DNA of 64,000 nt from Reyranella aquatilis. Lineage in GTDB: Bacteria > Pseudomonadota > Alphaproteobacteria > Reyranellales > Reyranellaceae. Shown here piece after piece: positions 46,636 to 55,162 of this stretch (position 1 is its first letter; the number at the start of each line of letters is the position of its first letter). Under the pieces are notes generated by a model that did no database searches, was not told the DNA's origin, and saw only the letters and a list, made by a program, of their open reading frames with translations. A program made the translations under genes and the position numbers. Where the stretch lies: contig NZ_JAJISD010000001.1 of NCBI RefSeq assembly GCF_020880995.1, positions 558,001 through 622,000 of the forward strand, written 5' to 3'.

Positions 46636-48252
46636 GTGCAGGGCGAGGCTTCGTACGACTTCATCGTCACCGGCGCGGGCTCGGCCGGTTGCGCCGTCGC
46701 CGGACGCCTCAGCGAGGATGGCCGCTTTTCGGTCCTCCTGCTCGAAGCCGGGCCGCGCGACACCTATCCGTGGATCCACGTGCCACTGGGCTACCACAAG
46801 ACCTTCAACAACCCGAAGGTCAACTGGATGTTCGACAGCGAGCCCGAGGCCGAACTCAACAACCGCATCATGTACCAGCCGCGCGGCAAGGTGCTGGGCG
46901 GCACAAGTTCGATCAACGGCATGGTCTACATGCGCGGCAATGCCGCCGACTACGACGAATGGCGCCAGCGCGGCTGCGAGGGCTGGGACTATGCGTCCGT
47001 CCTGCCGTACTTCAAGCGCGCCGAGGACCAAGAGCGCGGCGCCGACGAATTCCACGGTACCGGCGGGCCCCTCAAGGTCCAGGACCATCGCTGGCAGCCG
47101 ACCCTCGCCCGCGCGATGCACGATGCCGCCGTACAGGCCGGCATCCCCGCCAATCCAGATTTCAACGGCGCCACGCAGGACGGCGTCGGATTCTACCAGA
47201 CCACCATCAACCGCGCGCGGCGCTGGTCCTCGGCCCGCGCCTATCTCGGCGCCGCCAAGGGCCGCAGCAATCTGACCGTTGTCACGTCCGCGCATGCGAC
47301 CAGAGTCCTGATCGAGAACGGCCGCGCCACCGGAATCGAATACCGCACGCCCAAGGGGCTCGTCCGTGCCCGCGCGAGCCGCGAGGTCATCGTCTCGGGC
47401 GGCGTGTACGGCTCGCCGCAATTGCTGATGCTGTCCGGCCTTGGTCCGGCCGATCACCTGAAACAGCACGGCATCGAGGTCGTGCGCGACATGCCGGGCG
47501 TCGGCAGCCACCTGCACGACCATTTCAACACCTATATCGCCTATCGCTGCAGCCAGCCCGTCACCATGAACGACCTGACGCTCAGCCTGCCACGCCGGCT
47601 GATGGCGGCGGCGCAGTACGCATTCGGCCGCACCGGCCCCCTCGCCAGCATGGGCCTGTTCGTCGGCGCGCTGGTGCGCAGCGACAAGCGGCTGGAGCGG
47701 CCCGACCTGCAGATCAACATGTTCGCCTGGGCGATCAAGGACCGGAACAAGGATGGCATTGTCCCGCAGCCCTTCTCGGCGTTTGGGCTCAGCCCCGTGC
47801 ACCTGACGCCGTCCGGTCGCGGCACGGTTCGCCTCAAGTCTGCCGATCCCATGGCCGCGCCGGAGATCAGGTTCAACTTCCTGAAGAATGCCTCGGACTT
47901 CGACGCCCTGCTGCACGGCATGCGGATCTGCCGCGAGATCGCCCGCCAGCCGGCGCTGAAGCCCTTCATCGTCGAGGAGATCCTGCCCGGCGCGAGCGTC
48001 ACCAGCGACGCGGACCTCAAGGCCGACATCCGTGCCCGCGGCGTCTCGAACCTGCACCCGGTCGGCACCTGTCGCATGGGCCGCGAGGTCGATGCCGTGG
48101 TCGACCCGCAACTCCGGGTCCATGGCATCGCCGGCCTGCGCGTCGCCGACGCCTCGATCATGCCGTCGATCGTGGCGGGCAACACAAATGCACCCGCCAT
48201 CATGATCGGCGAAAAGTGCGCCGACATGGTCCGCACCGCAGCAACGGCTTAA
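46636..48252 (+). CDS. GMC family FAD-dependent alcohol oxidoreductase
   Basis: A 538-residue flavoenzyme of the choline dehydrogenase group, starting at GTG 46636 with GGGGGAAAC in front. The FAD-binding motif is [18 protein letters not shown], the GMC signatures are [20 protein letters not shown] and [16 protein letters not shown], and the catalytic His lies in [11 protein letters not shown] followed by the Asn region [18 protein letters not shown]. It oxidises an alcohol to an aldehyde. As the last gene of the operon it would act on the imported compound or on the monooxygenase product. Confidence 0.92.
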   Translation: MQGEASYDFIVTGAGSAGCAVAGRLSEDGRFSVLLLEAGPRDTYPWIHVPLGYHKTFNNPKVNWMFDSEPEAELNNRIMYQPRGKVLGGTSSINGMVYMRGNAADYDEWRQRGCEGWDYASVLPYFKRAEDQERGADEFHGTGGPLKVQDHRWQPTLARAMHDAAVQAGIPANPDFNGATQDGVGFYQTTINRARRWSSARAYLGAAKGRSNLTVVTSAHATRVLIENGRATGIEYRTPKGLVRARASREVIVSGGVYGSPQLLMLSGLGPADHLKQHGIEVVRDMPGVGSHLHDHFNTYIAYRCSQPVTMNDLTLSLPRRLMAAAQYAFGRTGPLASMGLFVGALVRSDKRLERPDLQINMFAWAIKDRNKDGIVPQPFSAFGLSPVHLTPSGRGTVRLKSADPMAAPEIRFNFLKNASDFDALLHGMRICREIARQPALKPFIVEEILPGASVTSDADLKADIRARGVSNLHPVGTCRMGREVDAVVDPQLRVHGIAGLRVADASIMPSIVAGNTNAPAIMIGEKCADMVRTAATA

Positions 48253-48258
48253 GTGGAG

Positions 48259-48975
48259 CTACCGGCGGCGGATCGCCGGATTGAGGGACACAGCTTCCCC
48301 CGCGACACCGCCGGCATCGTAGGCGTCGGGCGAGATGAAGCGCCCCGGCCCCGCTTCCACGGTCCGCAATTTCACTCCGAGCCTCGCGAGTTCGGTATCG
48401 ACGACGGCGGCCTTGAGCACCACGAGCCCGCGGCCAGTGCTCCGGATCACCCCGTCCCGCTCCGCCTTCATTGCCACCAGCCGGTCGGCGATGGAGGCAC
48501 ACATGCCGAGCGCGAAGGACGCATTGGCGAGGTGCCGCTCCTGGTGACGGAAGCGCCTGTATTCCATAGAGACCTTGTAGCGGCCGAGTTCGGCCCGGAC
48601 GGCGCCATCGATCAGCTCCGTCAGGTAGTGCGCCACCTCAACGTCGGCAGGCAGGCCGAAGAAAACGTAGCGCGCCTCCCCGGCCGGATTCTTCTGGCGC
48701 CAGACTCGGCAATCGCAGAAGGCGGCAATGGCGCCGATGCATTCGTCGATCGGGATCCGCTTCTTGAGATGGGTCTCGTAGACCCGCTCCTCGCACTGCG
48801 TCTCGCGGATCTCGATGTCCGTGAGCGACAGTTCGTACCGGTCGAGCAGTTCCGCCACCTTTGCGGCCGCGGCGAGCGCCTCGCCCTCGGTGCAGCCATT
48901 GTCGATGGTCTTGGCACGCAGCGCCTGGATGCGCGTTCTGAGCCTGTCGAAAGCCGACGGATCGCTTGTCGTCAC
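48259..48975 (-). CDS. DUF2786 domain protein
   Basis: A 238-residue protein starting at GTG 48975, which overlaps the preceding stop (GTGA) and so is firmly placed. The N-terminal part (RLRTRIQALRAKTIDNGCTEGEALAAAAKVAELLDRYELS) matches the DUF2786 helical module. The middle contains ERVYETHLKKRIPIDECIGAIAAFCDCRVW, a basic and Cys-containing segment. The family has no known function; related phage and bacterial proteins are sometimes linked to DNA. It is the last gene of a coupled trio. Confidence 0.8.
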   Translation of the reverse strand: MTTSDPSAFDRLRTRIQALRAKTIDNGCTEGEALAAAAKVAELLDRYELSLTDIEIRETQCEERVYETHLKKRIPIDECIGAIAAFCDCRVWRQKNPAGEARYVFFGLPADVEVAHYLTELIDGAVRAELGRYKVSMEYRRFRHQERHLANASFALGMCASIADRLVAMKAERDGVIRSTGRGLVVLKAAVVDTELARLGVKLRTVEAGPGRFISPDAYDAGGVAGEAVSLNPAIRRR

Positions 48976-49244
48976 GTTCGCACGTTGGGTGTGGAGGCGG
49001 ACGCGGCGCGCTTCTTCCTGAAATGAAGGTACAGCGCGAAAGCGATGCCCATCGCCAGCCCCGGCAGTGACGAGGCGATGGCAATGGAGGCGATACCCAT
49101 CTCGCAGCCGCCGGAATCGCCCGGCGTACCGCAACGGGAATCCAGGCTGTAGGCCAGGACGAGCCCCGTGATCCCGACCGCGATCGGCGTCACGACGAGG
49201 CCGAGCAGGCCGAAGCCCACGATCCGCAGGACCAGTCCCAGCAT
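48972..49244 (-). CDS. Small membrane protein with two transmembrane segments
   Basis: A 90-residue protein with two membrane segments, about residues 4-32 (LVLRIVGFGLLGLVVTPIAVG and following) and 51-74 (ASIAIASSLPGLAMGIAFALYL), followed by a basic tail (HFRKKRAASA). The loop between them has two cysteines (SRCGTPGDSGGCEMG) that could form a disulfide. The start shares one base with the upstream stop (TGATG at 49242-49246) and the end overlaps the DUF2786 gene. I know no family for it. Confidence 0.65.
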   Translation of the reverse strand: MLGLVLRIVGFGLLGLVVTPIAVGITGLVLAYSLDSRCGTPGDSGGCEMGIASIAIASSLPGLAMGIAFALYLHFRKKRAASASTPNVRT

Positions 49245-50191
49245 CAGCCGGCCGCCCGCCGCGTCGCTTCCTCGAAACGCTCGCGGCGCATCTCGACCCG
49301 GGGATCGTCCATCTCCGCCCGGGTCGGTTCGGGTACCCAGCCGTCCCGCCCGGGAACGTAGGCACGATTGGTCTGCAGCGGATTGCGGTTGACCAGCGGC
49401 CGCGCATACATCGGATGGCGCAGGCTGCGAATCTCGTGCTCGATTTCGAACAGCGTCCGGCAGGTGGCCGGCTCGGTGATCTGCTGGAAACGATACTGGT
49501 GCTGGTTGCTTTCTTCGGTCAGCAGGCCGCGTTCGAGCAGCCGCGCATGCGGCCCGGAGAAGTTCGCGACATAGAGCTGGATGTGGTGCCCGTCATAGGC
49601 CTCGGCCGCGGCGTCGCTCTCGCGGAAGATCAACTCCTGCCCGATGCCGACAGCCACATGCGCCGCATCTCCCTCGACCCGCGCACCGGTCGCGAAGACC
49701 TCGCGATAGAAGTCGGCGATCCCTTGGGCAGTACCTGCGGGCACGTCGAATTCGACATAGGCCATGCCCAGCGCCATGCCCTCGAAGCGCGAAGACGGAG
49801 CGTGACAGAGAATACGATTGCCCCAGGGACAGGTCGTCTCGACATGGTCCTCGTGCTCCACGAAGGCAAAGCGCGTGTCGCCCAGCATGCCCGTCACACG
49901 GCCGAGCCGCTGCAGCAGGGCCTCGCGGTCAGGGATCACAAGCCCGACCCGTCCGCGCAGACGCTGAGCCTTGGCCATCGTCGGCAGGTGGAACTGGCTC
50001 CGCCCGACATTGACCCACATATTGTCGATACTGGTCATCATGTAGGGATCGCGCGTGAGGCCGAGCCCGCTCATATAGAAGACCGTCCCCAGCCCTTGGT
50101 CGGCGATCCCGAGATTGACGTGCTCCAGCGCCACGACGTTGCCGAGGTCCTCGGCGCTGCGGTCGTACTTGCCGGCTTTCGGCTTGGTCAT
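49244..50191 (-). CDS. VOC-fold protein with two tandem modules, function unknown
   Basis: A 315-residue protein with two vicinal-oxygen-chelate-like halves, starting LEHVNLGIADQGLGTVFYMSGLGLTRDP and AYVEFDVPAGTAQGIADFYREVFATGA. Possible metal ligands are His in LEHVNLG, His in HIQLYVANF and Glu in GQELIFRES. It has an unusual C-terminal extension (from about residue 245) rich in Arg, with EIRSLRHPMYARPLVNRNP. It could be an extradiol dioxygenase-like or glyoxalase-like enzyme. Coupled to the two genes downstream by short overlaps. Confidence 0.75.
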   Translation of the reverse strand: MTKPKAGKYDRSAEDLGNVVALEHVNLGIADQGLGTVFYMSGLGLTRDPYMMTSIDNMWVNVGRSQFHLPTMAKAQRLRGRVGLVIPDREALLQRLGRVTGMLGDTRFAFVEHEDHVETTCPWGNRILCHAPSSRFEGMALGMAYVEFDVPAGTAQGIADFYREVFATGARVEGDAAHVAVGIGQELIFRESDAAAEAYDGHHIQLYVANFSGPHARLLERGLLTEESNQHQYRFQQITEPATCRTLFEIEHEIRSLRHPMYARPLVNRNPLQTNRAYVPGRDGWVPEPTRAEMDDPRVEMRRERFEEATRRAAG

Positions 50192-50255
50192 GACCTGCCC
50201 TCCTCAACCGGCAGCAGTATAGGCGCCGGATGCATGCCTGTCAGACGGTGTTGCC

Positions 50256-51251
50256 TCAGACCTTGATGTCCGCCTTCCGGATGATCTCGCCGAACGACAC
50301 GCGCTCGCGCTCGATCGTCGCCTGGAACGTCTTCGTGTCCTGGAAGCTCGAATAGTTGCCGCTGGCCACCAATCTCTCGTTCAGTGCGAAATCCTTTACG
50401 GCCTCGCCGATCGCCGCCGACATCCTGTCAATCGCGGCTTGCGGCGTGCCCTTGGCGGCGAGGATGCCGTACCAGGCATCACCGCCGATCTTACCCAGAC
50501 CCTGCTCCTTCAGGGTCGGCACGTCCGGCTTGCCCGGCCAACGTTTCTCGCCCAACACGGCGAAGCACTTCAGCCGCCCGGCGGCGATATGCGGCAAGGT
50601 GGTCGGATCGAACTGCACCTGGATCTGGCCCGCCAGCAGGTCGTTGGTGGCCGGCGCACTGCCCTTGTAGGGCACATGCACCATCTTCACGCCGGCTTCG
50701 ATATTGAAGATCTCGCCGTAAAGCTGGGTGATGGTGGCGAGGCCCGCCGAGCCGAAGTTGATCTTGCCGGGATTCGCCTTGGCGTAGGCGATGAACTCCT
50801 GGAGATTGTTGGCCGGAACCTGCTGGTTGATGCCCATGCCCATCCACGAGGTCGCCGTGCGCGCCACGGGCACGAGGTCCTTCGAGGTGTCGTAGGGCAG
50901 CGGCTGCAGGTGCTCGGTGATGCAGACCATCGCAGTGGTCGTAGTCAGGAAGGTGTAGCCATCGGCCGGCGCGCTCTTGACGACGTGCTCCGCGCCGATC
51001 GCGCCGCTGGCGCCGGCCTTGTTGTCGAACAGGATGCTCTGTCCCAGGATCGATCCCGCGCGCTCCAGGACGATGCGGGTCGTGACGTCGGACGGCCCGC
51101 CCGGCGGGTAGGGAATGACGACGCGGATTTGCTTGTTGGGCCAGTCGTTCTGCGCCGACACGATCGACGGCGCCGCAATGAATCCCGCCGCCGTGCCGCC
51201 GAGAAATACACGCCGTCCGACCTTCGCCGGAGTTTTCCTGCGCATGCCCAT
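50256..51251 (-). CDS. Tripartite tricarboxylate transporter substrate-binding protein (Bug/TctC family)
   Basis: A 331-residue periplasmic receptor. The N-terminus GRRVFLGGTAAGFIAAPSIVSA is a twin-arginine-like signal. The family motif IRVVIPYPPGGPSDVTTR and the ligand loop FDNKAGASGAIGAEHV follow, then HVPYKGSAPATNDLLAGQ. No TctA/TctB genes are beside it. Gene start at ATG 51251 (or 51245) is behind GGGAGGG. Confidence 0.9.
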   Translation of the reverse strand: MGMRRKTPAKVGRRVFLGGTAAGFIAAPSIVSAQNDWPNKQIRVVIPYPPGGPSDVTTRIVLERAGSILGQSILFDNKAGASGAIGAEHVVKSAPADGYTFLTTTTAMVCITEHLQPLPYDTSKDLVPVARTATSWMGMGINQQVPANNLQEFIAYAKANPGKINFGSAGLATITQLYGEIFNIEAGVKMVHVPYKGSAPATNDLLAGQIQVQFDPTTLPHIAAGRLKCFAVLGEKRWPGKPDVPTLKEQGLGKIGGDAWYGILAAKGTPQAAIDRMSAAIGEAVKDFALNERLVASGNYSSFQDTKTFQATIERERVSFGEIIRKADIKV

Positions 51252-51290
51252 GGCCGTTTGCCCTCCCAGGCGCTTGTTTTGCCGGGAAGG

Positions 51291-51524
51291 CTACACCATG
51301 TGCCGGGAAAGGCCAGCCGAGGCTTCTTCGCCGTTGGGTTCGAACGTGAACCGGTCGCGGATGTGTCGATTGAAGAACTCGCCTTTCGAAAAGGCTGCCT
51401 TCATCGCATCATAGGTCTGCTCCGGTACACCGAGATAGGTGTAGCGTCGCCGCGACTGGAAGACGATCTCGAGCGCGCGCCGCCCATGATCGTAACGGTA
51501 GGAGCGGATCACGGTCGACGGCAT
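51291..51524 (-). CDS. KTSC-domain protein (77 residues)
   Basis: A 77-residue protein matching the KTSC domain: SYRYDHGRRALEIVFQ and YTYLGVPEQTYDAMKAAFSKG followed by EFFNRHIRDRF. The domain is small and beta-alpha-beta in nature and is also found fused to some lysyl-tRNA synthetases; its role is unknown. ATG 51524 is chosen as the conserved sequence starts there. Confidence 0.85.
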   Translation of the reverse strand: MPSTVIRSYRYDHGRRALEIVFQSRRRYTYLGVPEQTYDAMKAAFSKGEFFNRHIRDRFTFEPNGEEASAGLSRHMV

Positions 51525-51590
51525 GTGGGCACAACGCCCGCAGCACTCGCGGGGATGCCAGGCGAGGCAAGCGATATGGGAGGAAACGGC

Positions 51591-52271
51591 ATGACTTTCC
51601 AATCCGAAGGACGCGTGCCGAGCCGTTCGTCCATCGGCCCCCTCCGTCCCGACTTTCCCGTCTGGGGCCTGTTCGGGCGTGCGCTGCTCTACGTCATCGG
51701 CCAGATGCTGATCATCCCGGCGCCGTGGACCGTCACCGGCTTCTACCGGTTCCTCTGCGAGCACGTCTCGCTGCCCGATGGGAGGCGCCTCCGCTTCGCC
51801 GGCCAGCCCGCGGATATCTGGTACATCCTGATCGGGCTCGCCGCTCTGGGGTGGCTGCACAATGTCCACCATGCCGGCGTGAGCGGCGCGGTGACACTGG
51901 CGACCATTCTCCTCTCCTTTCCAGTCCTGCGGTGGTTCTGCGCCAGTGTCCGCACCGAGGACGGAAGCATCAGGCTCTCGTTCGACGGCGAGACGCTGGC
52001 CTTTCTCGGATGGAACATCCTGCTGGTCGTCTCCGTGCTCACCGTCATCGGCTGGGCCTGGGTCCTCAGGGCGATGATGCAGTGGATGTGCCGCAACACC
52101 AGCGGCACCGTCGGCTTTACCTTCAACGCGACCGGACTGGCGATCCTCGGCCGCGTATGCCTTTTGCTCCTGATGTTCGTCCTGATCATCCCGATCCCTT
52201 GGGCGATGCGCTGGTACGCCAACTGGTTCGCCAGCCAGTTCTCCGTCGTTGCGCCTAACGCCGCCGGTTGA
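51591..52271 (+). CDS. Polytopic membrane protein, possibly YjgN/DUF898-like
   Basis: A 226-residue membrane protein with about four to five hydrophobic segments. Three internal repeats can be seen: IIPAPWTVTGFYRFLCEHVS, VIGWAWVLRAMMQWMCRNTS and IIPIPWAMRWYANWFASQFS. The first two are each followed by a short beta-like unit (GRRLRFAGQ, GTVGFTFNATG), and a similar unit (SIRLSFDGET) lies between them. This pattern recalls YjgN/DUF898 proteins. The ATG has GGGAGGAAACGGC in front. It overlaps the convergent MFS gene by 17 bases. Function unknown. Confidence 0.75.
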   Translation: MTFQSEGRVPSRSSIGPLRPDFPVWGLFGRALLYVIGQMLIIPAPWTVTGFYRFLCEHVSLPDGRRLRFAGQPADIWYILIGLAALGWLHNVHHAGVSGAVTLATILLSFPVLRWFCASVRTEDGSIRLSFDGETLAFLGWNILLVVSVLTVIGWAWVLRAMMQWMCRNTSGTVGFTFNATGLAILGRVCLLLLMFVLIIPIPWAMRWYANWFASQFSVVAPNAAG

Positions 52272-53412
52272 CCTGCCGCCACAGGCCGAACAGGCCGACG
52301 CCGAGCGCCAGGGCCGCGCCGATCAGGAAGCCGGTGGCGTAACCACCCGTGAGAGACAGCGCCGCGCTGAAGAGCAGCGGCAGCACGAGGGCGCCGGCAT
52401 CGCCGAATGCCAGCACCGCGCCCGTGGTGGCGCCGATGCGGCCGACCGGCGAAAGGCGCGCCACCTCAGCCAGCAGCACGCCGTGCCAGCTCACCCCGGT
52501 CACGCTCAACGCCGTGGCGATCGCGGCCGCCGCCCAAGTCGGCCAGTCGGGAGAGATAGAGGCCGTGAGAACCGCCGCGGCGGCCATCCCGATCCCCAGG
52601 AAGGCCAGCAGCGTCGCCGGCGCCACGAAGCGCGAGGCGAGCAGGCCCCAGCCGATGCGCGCCGGCACCGCCACGACGATGGCGATGGCAAAGACCTGCC
52701 CCGCCCGCTCGAGGTCGTAGCCAAGGCCGCGGACGAGGTAGAGCACGAAGAAGCCGGTGAAGAGCGACTGGAGGCCCACGAAGCTGAACATCGCCACGCA
52801 CATTATCCGCAGCGCCGGATCCTTCAGCACGCCCACAACGTTCGCGCGGATATCCGCAGGCGACAACGGCTGGGCGGGATTGCGGTCGACATCGAAGCCC
52901 GCGCGCAGCGGCTGCAAGGCCAGCACGATGAGCACGCACGACAGGGCGATGACCAGCAGCGCCACGCGCCACCCCGCTTCGACGACCAGCGCCGGCGCAA
53001 CGACGCCCGCGAGCATCAGGCCGACCGGCACGCCGCATTGCTTGATCGAGAAAACCAGCGGCGCGAGGTTACGGGGAGCGAGCCGGCCGAGCAGATGCGA
53101 GCTCGAGGGTGTCGAGACCGCCTGCCCCAACCCACCGATGAAGGCGCCCGCCGCGAACAGCGGTAGCCAACCGGCCGTGGTGATGGCGAGCCCCAGGCCC
53201 AGCGCCAGCATGCCGACCTGCGTCATGCGCACCGCGCCGTAGCGCAGGATGAAGCCGCCGCAGCCGATGGTCGTGAGAAACGCCGCGACCGAGCCAATCG
53301 CCAGATAGACGCCCACCAGCGCGGCCTCGATGCCGAGATCGACCACGATGGCGGCGGCGATCAGCGGAACGGTCGAGCGTCCCAGCGTGGCGAAGGTCTG
53401 CTGGATCGTCAT
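52255..53412 (-). CDS. Major facilitator superfamily transporter (N-terminus uncertain)
   Basis: A 385-residue transporter with about eleven or twelve membrane segments. The segment GGFILRYGAVRMTQVGMLALGLGLAI fits the conserved loop between helices 2 and 3, and GRLAPRNLAPLVFSIKQCGVPVGLMLAGVVAPALV fits helices 4-5. ATG 53412 begins inside helix 1, whose expected N-terminal part (NYRSPVIASPLYVALGA) is still in frame upstream. No ATG or GTG stands there, so either a rarer start is used or helix 1 is short. YbfB-like or drug/anion transporters are the nearest relatives by eye. Confidence 0.82.
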   Translation of the reverse strand: MTIQQTFATLGRSTVPLIAAAIVVDLGIEAALVGVYLAIGSVAAFLTTIGCGGFILRYGAVRMTQVGMLALGLGLAITTAGWLPLFAAGAFIGGLGQAVSTPSSSHLLGRLAPRNLAPLVFSIKQCGVPVGLMLAGVVAPALVVEAGWRVALLVIALSCVLIVLALQPLRAGFDVDRNPAQPLSPADIRANVVGVLKDPALRIMCVAMFSFVGLQSLFTGFFVLYLVRGLGYDLERAGQVFAIAIVVAVPARIGWGLLASRFVAPATLLAFLGIGMAAAAVLTASISPDWPTWAAAAIATALSVTGVSWHGVLLAEVARLSPVGRIGATTGAVLAFGDAGALVLPLLFSAALSLTGGYATGFLIGAALALGVGLFGLWRQVNRRR

Positions 53413-53489
53413 GGCGCCGAGCGCGACGTAGAGGGGGCTGGCGATGACGGGGCTCCGGTAATTCCTCGATCGAGAGTGGCCGTCTGGAA

Positions 53490-54812
53490 TCAGAATGCAA
53501 ACAGATTGTCGCGAAAATGCGCGTGCACGTACGCAGTGCGAACCAGGCCACGCTTCTGCAGCCCCGGCACCAGCCCGTCGGTGACGTCGGCGACGTAGCG
53601 ACGGCTGAGCGGCCCGTTGAACATGAAGCCGTCGCCGCCTACCTGTTCCATCGTCTCCGCCATCACGTCCGCGACACGCTCGACAGTTCCGACGACGGCA
53701 TCCTCGAATCCGAAGCGGTAGTTCGCCGCGACCTCGCGCAGCGTGCGCCCCTGCGCCATGAAGCGCTTCAGGGTTCCCTGCTGGCCGTTGGTCGTGAGGT
53801 TGGCCAGCGGCGCATCGAGATCGAAGGTCGAGAAGTCGATGTCCGTCAGGCTGCCCATCATCGCCAGGGCTATCTCCGGCGAGGCCTCGCGCTGGGCCTG
53901 CCGACGTGCGGCGCGATCCTCCGCCTCGTCGTTGGTCTCCCCCAGCGTCGGCGACACGACGAACAGGACCTTGCAGCTGTCGGGGTCCCTTCCTGCCGCA
54001 GCAACGCGGCTGCGCATATCGTCACGAAACGCCTTCATCTCCGCGACCGTGCCCAGAGCCGCGATAACGATATCCATGTGCCGGGCGGCGAAGGCCTTGC
54101 CCTGCGGCGAACCGCCGGCCTGCACCAGCACCGGCCGTCCCTGCGGGGGCTGCGCGGTGTTGAGCGGACCGCGGGACGAGAAGAACCGTCCCTTGAAGTC
54201 GATGGGCCGGACCTTCGCGGGATCGACGAACATCCCGGTCTCGCGGTCGGCAACGACGGCATCGGCATCCCAGGACGACCAGAGCTTCGTCACGAGGTCC
54301 ACGAATTCGTCGGCCATCTCGTAGCGCAGGTCGTGCTCGAGATGGGCATCGAGACCGAAATTCTGTGCCGCGTGCTCGGCGGTCGACGTGACGAAGTTAC
54401 AACCGACGCGTCCCTTCGACATCAGGTCCAGCGTCGCGATCAGGCGTGCGAGGAGATAGGGCGGATAGAAGCTCGTGGAGATGGTCGGTACGATCCCGAG
54501 ATGCTTGGTGGCCTGGGCGATCAACGGGACCAGCGGCAGCGGATCGTTCTTCGGCGCACGCAGGGCGCGCCGGAGATAGAAGTCCATCGAGCCCCCGTAG
54601 TTGTCGGGGACGAAGAGCGAATCCTCGAGCAGCAGGCAGTCGAAGCAGGCGCGCTCCAGTGCCTTTGCGAGGTCTACATGCAGGTCGGGCTGCGCCCAGT
54701 CCCTCGCATCCACACCGGACCAGGGCTGGTTCCAGCCGTGTACGCCGAAACTGTTGCCGAGGAACCAGCCCAGATGGAATTGCCGTACCGCCACGTCGCG
54801 CCCCTCCGCCAT
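53490..54812 (-). CDS. Luciferase-like flavin monooxygenase (NtaA/DszA/SnaA type)
   Basis: A 440-residue F420/FMN-type TIM-barrel monooxygenase of the nitrilotriacetate monooxygenase group. Supporting segments are LERACFDCLLLEDSLFVPDNYGGS, LGIVPTISTSFYPPYLLARLIATLD, GRVGCNFVTSTAEHAAQNFG, PQGRPVLVQAGGSPQGKAFAARHMD and, near the end, GDGFMFNGPL. It needs reduced FMN from a reductase, which is not next to it. The substrate is unknown and might be a sulfur or nitrogen compound. Confidence 0.88.
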   Translation of the reverse strand: MAEGRDVAVRQFHLGWFLGNSFGVHGWNQPWSGVDARDWAQPDLHVDLAKALERACFDCLLLEDSLFVPDNYGGSMDFYLRRALRAPKNDPLPLVPLIAQATKHLGIVPTISTSFYPPYLLARLIATLDLMSKGRVGCNFVTSTAEHAAQNFGLDAHLEHDLRYEMADEFVDLVTKLWSSWDADAVVADRETGMFVDPAKVRPIDFKGRFFSSRGPLNTAQPPQGRPVLVQAGGSPQGKAFAARHMDIVIAALGTVAEMKAFRDDMRSRVAAAGRDPDSCKVLFVVSPTLGETNDEAEDRAARRQAQREASPEIALAMMGSLTDIDFSTFDLDAPLANLTTNGQQGTLKRFMAQGRTLREVAANYRFGFEDAVVGTVERVADVMAETMEQVGGDGFMFNGPLSRRYVADVTDGLVPGLQKRGLVRTAYVHAHFRDNLFAF

Positions 54813-54865
54813 TGCCCCCGGCGGAGATGCAATCGAGGGGCCAGCTCAGGCGAAGAAAGCAGCAA

Positions 54866-54941
54866 TGGAGCGCGCCACTCCAGTGGCGCTCATCCGTTGC
54901 TTACCGGCAAAACTCGAGCGCCACTGGAGTGGCGCGCTCCA
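54866..54941. repeat. Nested palindrome between two minus-strand genes
   Basis: Two 26-base arms at 54866-54891 and 54916-54941 are exact reverse complements with a 24-base spacer. Each arm is itself nearly a palindrome, GCGCCACTCCAGTGGCGC (eight-base arms around CC or GG). RNA or single-stranded DNA could therefore fold either as one long stem or as two short hairpins. It is not related to the palindromes at 1593 and 9204. It lies between the small protein gene and the luciferase-like gene. It could be a REP/BIME-like unit. Confidence 0.85.
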
Positions 54942-54948
54942 ACGAGAT

Positions 54949-55149
54949 TCAGTCCTTCACCGTCATGTCGACGGTACGCGCCTTGTGGGCATAGAGGTCG
55001 ATCTTGGCCCACATGCGGGCCAGCGCGACCTCGTCTGCCTCCTTCTCGGTCTCGAAGGGGCCGTGCCAGGCCATCGTCTCGCGCACCGGCTTGTTCCAGT
55101 TGGCGCGACGATCCTCGATCTCATACTCGGCTTCGAACACGAACCACAT
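54949..55149 (-). CDS. Small protein of unknown function (66 residues)
   Basis: A 66-residue acidic protein starting MWFVFEAEYEIEDRRANWNK and ending VDMTVKD, with no signal peptide. ATG 55149 has AGGGAGTGGG before it. It begins 13 bases after the prfB stop, so it is probably co-transcribed and perhaps coupled. Its helix EADEVALARMWAKIDLYAHK could be amphipathic. I do not recognise a family. It is supported by its clean start, ribosome site and place behind prfB. Confidence 0.6.
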   Translation of the reverse strand: MWFVFEAEYEIEDRRANWNKPVRETMAWHGPFETEKEADEVALARMWAKIDLYAHKARTVDMTVKD

Positions 55150-55162
55150 GGCAGCCCACTCC

